In this document: positions 7,611 to 16,100 of the stretch, piece after piece
How positions within the stretch are numbered: position 1 is the stretch's first letter
How the letters are laid out: each line of letters opens with the position of its first letter
From: Alphaproteobacteria bacterium
Lineage (GTDB): Bacteria > Pseudomonadota > Alphaproteobacteria > CACIAM-22H2
NCBI GenBank assembly: GCA_016793165.1
Contig: JAEULA010000051.1
Coordinates: 62,001-126,000 of the forward strand
Direction: 5' to 3'
DNA length: 64,000 nucleotides
Notes under the pieces: generated by a model
Database searches by the model: none
What the model was told of the DNA's origin: nothing
Seen by the model: the letters and a program-made list of their open reading frames with translations, nothing else
Translations under genes and position numbers: made by a program

Positions 7611-9023
7611 TCAGCGCAGCCTTTCCTGATCGACGCGCATGCGCGGCGCGGCGACGAGGTCCTCGCGCATCGGGTCGGCCGGCGTGGCGTCGAAGCTCGC
7701 GGGCAACGTCGTCCGCGCGGCTCGCTTGCGCGGCGGCAGGATCGGCCTCGCCATCGGCGGCACGTTCGTGGCGCGACCGCCGGTCGGTCGCGAGGCGTCG
7801 TCCGCGTGCGCCGCGGACCTGCCGCGGGGGCGTGCCGGCATGAACGGGCCGCCGACGCCGCCGGTCGCGGTCTCGACCCGAGGCAGGCCGCTGCGCTGAC
7901 CGAGCGCCGACGGGATCTCGGCGCCGCGATAGATGCGCGGCGGCGGCGCGTTGGTCCAGCGTGGCGCAGGTTCGGCGGGCGGCACGGCCTCGCTGCGCGC
8001 CGCGTGGGCGGCAGCAGTGGCGGCAGCGGCGACGGCGGGACCTGCGGCGGGCGCGATCGTCGCGACGGTCGCCGCATCGGTGGCGCCGGCCGACCGGTGC
8101 GGGCCCGGCGGCAGCGCGACGACGGCCGGCGCCAGGCCGCGCGGCGGGCCGGCAGGAATCGGCATCGGCGCCGGGAGCGTCGCACGCGCCTGGGCTCGGC
8201 TCGCAGCCATCAGGTCGGAGTCGAGCGCGGTCGCGTCGATGCTCTTTGCGGGCCGATCGGGGATGAGGCTGCGCGGCGTGCCGGGCCGGGCGGCGGCAAG
8301 AGTTGCCGCATCGAGCGCGGATGCCGCGCCGGCCGGGCGCGGCGTTGCGATCGCCGCCGGCACGAGGGTGCGCGGTGCGGCAAGCGGCGCGGTCGCCGTC
8401 ACGAGGGGATCGAGCGCGGCGATGGCCGGCGCCGCCTTGGCGGGCCCGGCCGCGGGCGCGCGCGGCGGCGCGGCCTGCAGGTCGAGCGAATCGAAATGCC
8501 GCGCCGGCGGCCCGGCGGCGGGCTGCGTCAGCGCGGCGAGCATGGCGCGCAACGGCTCGGCGTCGGGTCGCAGCTCGAGGGCGCGTTCGAGATCGGCGGC
8601 GGCCATGTCGGCCACCTCGAGCCGGCGCCACAGGCTTGCGCGCAGCGTGAAGGCGGAGACGCGGGCCGGATCGACGTCGATCGCCTGGGTCGCGTCGTCG
8701 ACCGCATCCCAGAGGTCGCCCATCGCGGCGCGCAGCTCGGCACGACGCAGCCACAGGGTGGCGTCGGTGGGCCGCGTCTCGATGGCGGCACTGAGCGCGG
8801 CCAAGGCCTTCTCGCGCTGTCCGCCGGAAAGCCAGAGCTGCGCGGAACGGCGCAGCGTATCGGCGCGCGCGGGCGCATCCTCGCGGCGGGCGCGCTGCTC
8901 CAGCGCCTTGGCGCGCAGCGGCAGCGCCGACGCCTTGCCGTTCGCGCGGCTGCCGGCGGGGGCAGGCTGCGCGAGGCAGGCGGCAAGAAAGAAGACGGCG
9001 AGAGCGGCGCCGAGGCGGAACAT
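7611..9023 (-). CDS. TPR-repeat lipoprotein, unknown function
   Basis: 470 residues. The N-terminus is a lipoprotein signal with lipobox LAAC at residues 13-16. Two to three tetratricopeptide repeats follow at about residues 55-165, for example LWDAVDDATQAIDVDPARVSAFTLRAS. The rest is a low-complexity, Ala/Pro/Arg-rich tail with no recognisable fold. It is probably membrane-anchored on the periplasmic side. Its TPR block closely resembles that of the protein at 9531-10361, so the two are likely diverged copies. No function can be assigned. Confidence 0.75.
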   Translation of the reverse strand: MFRLGAALAVFFLAACLAQPAPAGSRANGKASALPLRAKALEQRARREDAPARADTLRRSAQLWLSGGQREKALAALSAAIETRPTDATLWLRRAELRAAMGDLWDAVDDATQAIDVDPARVSAFTLRASLWRRLEVADMAAADLERALELRPDAEPLRAMLAALTQPAAGPPARHFDSLDLQAAPPRAPAAGPAKAAPAIAALDPLVTATAPLAAPRTLVPAAIATPRPAGAASALDAATLAAARPGTPRSLIPDRPAKSIDATALDSDLMAASRAQARATLPAPMPIPAGPPRGLAPAVVALPPGPHRSAGATDAATVATIAPAAGPAVAAAATAAAHAARSEAVPPAEPAPRWTNAPPPRIYRGAEIPSALGQRSGLPRVETATGGVGGPFMPARPRGRSAAHADDASRPTGGRATNVPPMARPILPPRKRAARTTLPASFDATPADPMREDLVAAPRMRVDQERLR

Positions 9024-9108
9024 CGCCCCGGAGGTTAAGGAGCGATCCCTGAAGGAAACGGAAAGGTAAGCTTAATGGCGCGTTAACGGCCGGCCGGGGA
9101 CGGCAGCG

Positions 9109-9498
9109 TCACGCCGCGGAGCTCCGACACACCGCTTGCAGCTTGTTGCCGTCGGGATCGCGAACATAGGCCGCGAAATAGTCCGGCGCGTAGTCGCGCA
9201 GGCCCGGCGCGCCCTCGTCGCGCCCGCCCCGTGCGAGGGCCGCGGCATGGAAGGTCTCGACCGCGGCGCGCGACGGCGCGGTGAACGCCGCGTGCCAGCC
9301 GTTGCCCGGCGCAGGCGCCCCGCCGTCGAAGGGTCGGCAGGGAAAGAATTCCGGCTTCGCCCCCGGCGCGCCATAGCCCAGGAAGCCGTGACCTTCGTAG
9401 AGGCGGACCAGGCCGAGCGTGGCAAGCACCGGATCGTAGAAGCGCTTCGCGGCCTCGAGGTCGCGCACGCCGACGGTGACGTGGCTGAAGATGGACAT
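9109..9498 (-). CDS. VOC (glyoxalase/bleomycin resistance) family protein
   Basis: 129 residues from the ATG at 9498. It starts MSIFSHVTVGVRDLEAAKRFYDPVL, the usual first beta-alpha unit of vicinal-oxygen-chelate proteins. It ends AAYVRDPDGNKLQAVCR, where a conserved acidic metal ligand normally lies but is an asparagine-lysine here (DPDGNKLQAV). This is the short single-domain type often annotated as glyoxalase-like. The reaction is unknown. It lies between two TPR genes on the same strand. Confidence 0.9.
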   Translation of the reverse strand: MSIFSHVTVGVRDLEAAKRFYDPVLATLGLVRLYEGHGFLGYGAPGAKPEFFPCRPFDGGAPAPGNGWHAAFTAPSRAAVETFHAAALARGGRDEGAPGLRDYAPDYFAAYVRDPDGNKLQAVCRSSAA

Positions 9499-9530
9499 GG
9501 CGTCTCCTTCGCGTTCGGGGCGGCGACCGG

Positions 9531-10361
9531 TCAGCGTCGCGCCGGGCGCGTCCGCTCGGCGCCCGCCGGATCCAGCTTGTGCTCGAGCGCGGCGATGCTC
9601 TCGCGGGCGGCATCGCCCGCCGGGCCGTCCGCGTCGAGCACGAGCACCTGCAGCCAGGCACGCCGCGCGCCGGCCGCATCGCCGGCCAGCCGATCGAGAA
9701 TGCCGCGCTCGAGCCAGGCTTCGGGCAAGCGCGGATTGAGGGCGAGCGCGCGATCGACGTCCTCGCGCGCGAGGTCCTTCGCATCGACGTGGCGGTATGC
9801 GGCGGCGCGGAAGGCGAGCGCTTCGGCGCGCCTGGGATCGAGCTCGAGCGCGCGATTGAGGTCGTCGATCGCCTCCCAATAGGCGCCGGCCGCCGCCAGC
9901 GCCTCGGCGCGGTCGATCCAGATCTCCGGATTCCGCCCGTCGAGACGAAGCGCCGCGGTGGCGGCCATGCGCGCGCGCGGCAGATCGTCGACGGCGAGCC
10001 AGGCGTGCGAGGCCTGTGCGAGGATCTCGGCGCGCAGCGCGGCCGGCCGCTTCTCCATCGCGTTGGCGAGCTGCTCGAGCTGCTCGGCCGCGAGGGCGGG
10101 CTCGCCGCCATGCAGCAGCGCCAGCGCCGCGCAGTGGCGCGCGGCGTCGCCGCCGCCGCGGGCGGACCAGGACTTGGCCTCGTCGAAAGCCTCCTGCGGC
10201 GCGCTCCGCGCCCGCGTGAGGCAGCGCTCGTAGCGGCCGACATCCTGCAGGCCGAAGCCCAGCCCCTCGGCCGGGCCGATCCGGCGCGGCGGCGATTGCG
10301 CGAGGCAAGGCCCCGCGGCCAACGCGAGGGAGAGGAACGTTGCGATCGCGATCGACGTCAT
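9531..10361 (-). CDS. Secreted TPR-repeat protein, unknown function
   Basis: 276 residues from the ATG at 10361; an ATG at 10394 would add 11 residues before the signal peptide. Residues 1-21 form a Sec signal peptide ending CLA with predicted cleavage before Gln22. Three to four TPR units occupy about residues 90-250, such as AYWEAIDDLNRALELDPRRAEALAFRA. TPR solenoids bind partner proteins. The repeats resemble those of the lipoprotein at 7611-9023, with a VOC gene between them. The cellular partner is unknown. Confidence 0.78.
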   Translation of the reverse strand: MTSIAIATFLSLALAAGPCLAQSPPRRIGPAEGLGFGLQDVGRYERCLTRARSAPQEAFDEAKSWSARGGGDAARHCAALALLHGGEPALAAEQLEQLANAMEKRPAALRAEILAQASHAWLAVDDLPRARMAATAALRLDGRNPEIWIDRAEALAAAGAYWEAIDDLNRALELDPRRAEALAFRAAAYRHVDAKDLAREDVDRALALNPRLPEAWLERGILDRLAGDAAGARRAWLQVLVLDADGPAGDAARESIAALEHKLDPAGAERTRPARR

Positions 10362-10424
10362 CGTCCGCTGGCTAGCACGGAATCGCGCGGGCACCGCGGC
10401 CGAACTTGACGGCCACGACTCCGG

Positions 10425-11552
10425 TCAGCGCGGGCCGAGCTGCCAGGGGGCGGCCATCAGCAGCCGGACGAGATCGGTCTGCCGGCTGGTGTTCGTCTTG
10501 CGGAAGACCGCCGCGAGCTGCGTGCGCAAGGTCGGCATCGCGAGCTGCAGGTCCGCGGCGATGCGCTCGAGCGTGTCGCCGGCCGTGAGGCGGGTGGCGA
10601 GGCGGAGCTCGGCGGGCGTGAGCGCGTAGAGCTCGCGCAGGCGCTCCTCGCGAAGGCTGGCCACGGTCGCGGGATCGCTGATGTAGATCGCGACGGCCGG
10701 CGACGCCGATCCGAAGAAGCTCGCCCGGCGCGGAATTGGCACCACGAGCAGCAGATAGTCGGGCCGGCCGGAGCTGCGCGCGATGCGCATCGCGCCGCCG
10801 GGTGGGGCGGCGTCGGCCGGCGAGAAGCCGGCGCAGGCGCGTGCGACATGAGCCTGCAGCGCCGCGTCGTCGCCGCGGCGGGTCGCAACGATGCCGCGGG
10901 CCGAGATCTCGATCCCGTCGCCGGCAGCCGCGATCTCGGCGGCCGCTTCGTTGAAATGAAGCGTCGCGCCGTCCGCGGCGAGGAAGACGGCGCCGATCGG
11001 ACTGCCTTCGGTGACCAGATGCGTCTCGCCGCCATTCGGGCCGCTCAGGGCGAGCCTGTGCGATATCTGGGCTGCGCGCTTGAAATGCTCGAACAGCAGG
11101 GTGAAGCGGGCGATCTCGACCTCGGCGACCGGCCCGCGCGCGCGAGGGCGGTGAAGCGACAGCGAGGCGGACAACCGCCCGCCGGGCCGGGTCGAGCCGC
11201 CGATGTAGTAGCGCATGCCGGAGGTCCGCTCGTACCAGGCGTAGAACGGATCGCGATCCATCATCGCGTCGGTCTGGTGCAGCCCGTCATGGATCACGGC
11301 GCCCGGACTCGCTCGCATGACGTGGAATCGCGGATCGAGCTCGCGATAGGCGGTTACGTATTCCTCGACCAGGACCGGATCGAGGTTGCGGAAGATGCGG
11401 TGGTGCACGGCCGAGGTCTGCGTGTCGAACGACGTCATCGCGACGATGCGCGCGTCGATCGCGCCGGCGAGGCGATCGAGCGCCTCCTCCCACGGCAGCT
11501 CACCGACGGCGGCGTCGTAGAGGCCGCGGATCGTGCTGTCGATGTCGAACAC
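10425..11552 (-). CDS. LuxR-type (HTH_LUXR) transcriptional regulator
   Basis: 375 residues. The C-terminal 65 residues are a LuxR-type helix-turn-helix: LTPAELRLATRLTAGDTLERIAADL, then PTLRTQLAAVFRKTNTSRQTDLVRLL. The N-terminal 300 residues lack a receiver domain or an obvious acyl-homoserine-lactone domain and look PAS/GAF-like, so this would be a LuxR solo sensing an unknown ligand. Only 15 nt separate it from an upstream paralogue at 11568-12737 sharing the same layout. The pair is divergent from the giant PEP-CTERM gene. Confidence 0.88.
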   Translation of the reverse strand: MFDIDSTIRGLYDAAVGELPWEEALDRLAGAIDARIVAMTSFDTQTSAVHHRIFRNLDPVLVEEYVTAYRELDPRFHVMRASPGAVIHDGLHQTDAMMDRDPFYAWYERTSGMRYYIGGSTRPGGRLSASLSLHRPRARGPVAEVEIARFTLLFEHFKRAAQISHRLALSGPNGGETHLVTEGSPIGAVFLAADGATLHFNEAAAEIAAAGDGIEISARGIVATRRGDDAALQAHVARACAGFSPADAAPPGGAMRIARSSGRPDYLLLVVPIPRRASFFGSASPAVAIYISDPATVASLREERLRELYALTPAELRLATRLTAGDTLERIAADLQLAMPTLRTQLAAVFRKTNTSRQTDLVRLLMAAPWQLGPR

Positions 11553-11567
11553 GGTCCCCGCCCCGGC

Positions 11568-12737
11568 CTATCGCGCGCCGACCTGCCAGGGCACGCAGAG
11601 CAGCAGGCGCATGAGCTCGGACTGGCGGCTGGTGCCCGTCTTGCGGAACAGCGAGGCGAGCTGGGAGCGCAGCGTCGCGACGGACAGGCCGAGCTGCCCG
11701 GCGATCTCCGAGATCGACTCGCCCGAGACCAGCCGGACCGCCAGCCGCAGTTCGGCCGGTGTGAGTCCGTACAGGTCGCGCAGCCGGTCCTGCGGCAGGT
11801 CCGCGCCCGAGTCGGGATCGGTCACGAACACGACCGCGACGGGCGCGACGATGCCGAACGGGGCGTCCGCGCGCGGCAGCGGTGCGGTGAGCACCGAATA
11901 GGCCGCGCGACCGCTGCGCCGCGCGATCCGGGCGGTGCCGCCGCTCGCCGCGTCGTCGCCGCCCGGCAATGCCGCCATGATCGCGGCCTGCAACGGCGCA
12001 TCGTCGGAGCGCCGCAGCGCCCGCAGGCCGGCAGGCTCGAGGACGAGGCCGTCCGCGGCGTCCGCGATGCACCGCAACGCGTCGTTGCAGCGCAGGAGCC
12101 GGCCGTCGTCGGCAAGGAATGCGATGCCGATCGGCGTGCCCGCGAACATGGCCTCCCATCCGGGGGTCCAGCGCTCCGCCATGGCGAGCTTGTGGCCGAT
12201 CCGCACGGCGCGCTCGAAATGGTCGAACACGTGCTGGAACAGCTCGACCTCTTCGCGTCGGACATGGCCGCCCGCGCGCCCGCGGTGCAGCGACAGGCTG
12301 GCCGAGATCGCCTCGTCCGCCGTCGTCACGCCGCCGACGTAGTAGCGCAGGCCCGCGGTGCGCCGGTGCCAGTCGTGATGGTCGGGCCGGTCGATCGTCC
12401 GCTGCGGCGCGTGCAGGCGGTCGTAGGTCAGCCGGGTGTCGGGCAGTTCCGCGATGTCGGGATTGCGGTCGTCGAGCCCGGCGACGGCCGATGGCTCGTC
12501 ATCGGCATCCCGCCGGTCGATCCGGCGGAAGCACCAGTCGTGGATCGACACGGTGCGGGTGTCGAACACGATCATCGCGGCACCTTCCATGCCGGTGAGG
12601 TGGAGGATCTGCTCGAGCGCATCCGACCAGCGCGCGCGACCCATGGCGGCATCGTAGAGCGCCAGGGTCGATCGGGAGATGCGATCCACTTCGGTCACGC
12701 CGGGATTGTTCGATGGGCCTCGCGAGGCGCGCAACAC
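11568..12737 (-). CDS. LuxR-type transcriptional regulator, tandem paralogue
   Basis: 389 residues. It parallels the downstream gene from end to end: SRSTLALYDAAMG near the start, the AGLRYYVGG and SASLSLHRGRA segments, and a C-terminal LuxR HTH (LTPAELRLAVRLVSGESISEIAGQLGLS, then RSQLASLFRKTGTSRQSEL). No receiver domain is visible. It is the first gene of the pair and faces the sigma-54 promoter region of the large surface protein. Control of that gene is possible but LuxR solos do not normally activate sigma-54 promoters. Confidence 0.88.
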   Translation of the reverse strand: MLRASRGPSNNPGVTEVDRISRSTLALYDAAMGRARWSDALEQILHLTGMEGAAMIVFDTRTVSIHDWCFRRIDRRDADDEPSAVAGLDDRNPDIAELPDTRLTYDRLHAPQRTIDRPDHHDWHRRTAGLRYYVGGVTTADEAISASLSLHRGRAGGHVRREEVELFQHVFDHFERAVRIGHKLAMAERWTPGWEAMFAGTPIGIAFLADDGRLLRCNDALRCIADAADGLVLEPAGLRALRRSDDAPLQAAIMAALPGGDDAASGGTARIARRSGRAAYSVLTAPLPRADAPFGIVAPVAVVFVTDPDSGADLPQDRLRDLYGLTPAELRLAVRLVSGESISEIAGQLGLSVATLRSQLASLFRKTGTSRQSELMRLLLCVPWQVGAR

Positions 12738-12785
12738 TTACTCTTCGGCCGACGCCGTTTTCCTTCATCGGTTTGAATGAGTCGG

Positions 12786-12800
12786 CCGAATTTCCTTCGG
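12786..12800. promoter_or_regulatory. Small inverted repeat upstream of the sigma-54 promoter
   Basis: CCGAA-N5-TTCGG lies about 50 bp upstream of the -24 element in the 389-bp region 12738-13126. It could be part of an activator site. A matching copy was not found upstream of the second PEP-CTERM gene. Besides this and the promoter, no gene was recognised in the region: a 117-codon frame at 12777-13130 has no recognisable content. Confidence 0.25.
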
Positions 12801-12848
12801 TGGTTGTGGTCCAAGACTAACGTATTGGATTTGCTTCGCGATGATCTC

Positions 12849-12864
12849 TGGCACTGCTCTTGCT
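12849..12864 (+). promoter_or_regulatory. Sigma-54 (-24/-12) promoter of the large PEP-CTERM gene
   Basis: TGGCAC-TGCTC-TTGCT matches the RpoN consensus (TGGCACG-N4-TTGCW) at every key position, with GG and GC dinucleotides at the correct spacing. Transcription would start near 12876, leaving a leader of about 250 nt before the ATG at 13127. The only other such match noticed in the window precedes the second PEP-CTERM gene. Sigma-54 control of PEP-CTERM genes through PrsK/PrsR has been described in floc-forming bacteria. Confidence 0.8.
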
Positions 12865-13126
12865 CTCCTCCAAACGGGTGTCGCGATTCGCGACGCCGGT
12901 TCTTGGAGGCGAGGACCGCATGCCGAGGCACTGCGTCCATTCCGTTCTTGAGGCTGCGGACATCCGCAGATCGCTCTCCGCATGATTGCGTCGGCGAATC
13001 CGATTGCTTCGTCGCCATGCCGCGTGTCCATCCGTTTCCACCAGATCTTCGCGTCGACCTTGCGGCCGGCGGGTTCATCACCCGCTCCGGACGTCGGCCG
13101 CGCTCGTTCCGCCTGAGGATATCGCC

Positions 13127-16100
13127 ATGACCAAGCCGACCCGCTCGATCCGCCGCCGTGCCGCGACGACCCGCACCGCCCGCCATCCGGTGGCGGTCCG
13201 GGTCCGCCGCGCCGGGTTCGCCCTCGGCGTGAGCCTGCTGGCAACGACGGCGCTGACCGGCCTTGCCGGCGCGGCCCCCGTCACCTGGGTCGGGACGACC
13301 GGCTTCTGGGATGTGGCCGCGAACTGGAACCCGGGCGTGCCGGGCGGTGCCGACACGGTGACGATCGATGTCGCCGGCAGCCAGACGGTGACGCATCGCA
13401 CCGGTTCGTCGTCGATAACGTCGCTCACCAATGCGGAGACGCTGGTCGTCAACGGCGGCAGCTCGCTGACGATCACCAGCAACAGCAGCAACACCGGGAC
13501 GATCCAGGCGGGCGGCGACTCGGCGGGCACGCTGAACCTGAGCGGCCTCACGCTCACGAACACCGGCGGCAACCTGATCGCGGCAACCGGCGGGACGATC
13601 AATCAGGCCAGCAGCACGATCGTCGGCGGGACGATCACCGCGACGGCCGGCACCTTCGCGCCGAACACCGGTTCCACGAACGCGCTGTCCGGCGTCACGT
13701 TGAACGGCAACCTGAATATGACGTCGGCCAACACCCGCGAGCGCGTCTCGGGCGGCCTGACCCTCAACGGCACGATCAACATCGACAACAACAGCATCCT
13801 GAGCTTCGAGAACAACCAGACCGTCAGCGGCACGGGCCAGATCATCTTCGGCAGTGCCGGTGCCGGCAACCGCCTGGATCTCGACGGCACCGGCACCACG
13901 ACCTTCGGGTCCGGGATCACGATCCGTGGCCGGAACGGCACCATCGGCCAGCAGGTCAACCTCGGCGGCACCCAGATCCTGAACAACCAGGGCCTGATCT
14001 CGGCCGACGTCGCCGGCGGGAACATCACCATCACGGAAAGCGACGTGACCAACAGCGGCACGATCGAGGCGCGCAATAGCGGCCAGCTCACGCTTCAAAG
14101 CGCAGTGACCGGCGGTCTCGTCCGGGCGGACAACGGCGTTGTCGCGCAGAACGGCGTGCGGATCACCGGCAGCACCATCACGACCTTGAATGGCGGTGCG
14201 CTGCGCGTGAACTCCTCGCCGTCCAATTTCCTCGATGCGACGACGATCTCGGCCGGCAGCGAGATCGACATGGCGAACTCCGCGAACTCCCGCCAGCGCG
14301 TCGTCAACGGCATGACGCTGAACGGCACGATCAACATCAACAACAACGGCATCCTGAGCTTCGAAAGCGACAACACGATCTCCGGCGCGGGTCAGATCGT
14401 CCTCGGCAGTGCCGGTGCCGGCAACCGCGTCGACTTCAGCGGCAACGGCACCACGACGCTGGGCTCGGGCATCACGATCCGCGGTCAGAACGGCACGATC
14501 GGTCAGGAGATCAACGTCGGCGGCACCCAGACGCTGGTGAACAACGGCACGATCTCGGCCGACGTGGCCTCCGGCACGCTCACGATCACCGACAGTGCGG
14601 TCGTCAACAACGGCATCCTGCAGGCTCAGGGCGGCGGCACGCTGGTCCTCGCCAGCAACGTGACCGGCGGCGCGACGGGCCAGATCATCGCCGGCGCGGG
14701 AAGCTCGGTGATTCAGGCCGGCATCACCATCAGCGGCACGATCAATACGAGCGGCGGCGGCAACCTGGTGGTCAACGGCAGCCCGGTGAACTTCCTCAAC
14801 GGGGTGACGCTGAACGGCAACCTGGACATGACCCCGACGAACAGCCGGGAACGCGTGACCGGGAACCTCGTCCTCAACGGCACGATCAACATCAACAACA
14901 ACGGCATCCTGAGCTTCGAAGGCGACAACACGGTCTCCGGCGCGGGTCAGATCGTCCTCGGCAATACCGGCGCCGGCAACCGCGTCGACCTCAGCGGCAA
15001 CGGCACCACGACACTCGGCTCGGGCATCACGATCCGCGGCCAGAACGGCACGATCGGCCAGGAGATCAACGTCGGCGGCACGCAGACGCTGGTGAACAAC
15101 GGCACGATCTCGGCCGACGTGGCCGGCGGCACCCTCACGATCACCGAGAGCGCGGTCGTCAACAACGGCATCCTGCAGGCCCAGAACGGCGCCACGCTGG
15201 TCCTGAACAGCCACGTGACCGGCGGAGCGACGGGCCAGATCATCGCCGGCGCGGGCAGCTCCGTGGTTCAGAGCGGCGTCACCGTCAGCGGCACGATCAA
15301 CACCAGCGGCGGCGGCAGCTTCCTCGCCAACTCGAGCAACCAAAACCGGTTGGACGCCGTCACGTTGAACGGCAACCTGAACATGACGTCGCCCAACGCC
15401 CGCGAGCGGGTGCTGAACGGCCTGACCTTGAACGGGCAGATCGACATCAACAACAACGGCATCCTGAGCTTCGAAGGAGATCAAACGATCGTCGGCACGG
15501 GGCAGATCGTCCTCGGCAATACCGGCGCCGGCAACCGCGTCGACTTCGACGGCAACGGCATCACGACACTGGGCTCTGGCATCACGATTCGCGGCCAGAA
15601 CGGCACGATCGGTCAGCAGATCAACGTCGGCGGCACGCAGACGCTGGTGAACAACGGCACGATCTCGGCCGACGTGGCCGGCGGCACCCTCACGATCACC
15701 GAGAGCGCGGTCGTCAACAACGGCATCCTGCAAGCCCAGAACGGCGCCACGCTGGTCCTGAACAGCAACGTGACCGGTGGAGCAACGGGCCAGATCATCG
15801 CCGGCGCGGGCAGTTCCGTGGTTCAGAACGCCGTCACCGTCGGAGGCACGATCAATACGAGCGGCGGCGGCAGCTTCCTCGCCAACTCGAGCAACCAAAA
15901 CCGGCTGGACGGCGTCACGCTGAACGGCAACCTGAACATGACGTCGGCCAACGCCCGCGAGCGGGTCCTGAACGGTCTGGTCCTGAACGGGCGGATCGAC
16001 ATCAACAGCAACGCCATCCTGAGCTTCGAAGGCGATCAGACGGTCAGTGGCACGGGTCTCATCGTGTTCGGCGACACGGGCGCCGGCAACCGCCTCGACC

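Noticed and set aside
12777..13130. Small plus-strand frame of 117 codons upstream of the PEP-CTERM gene
   Set aside because: It contains the sigma-54 promoter, has no recognisable domain and overlaps the start of the large gene in another frame.
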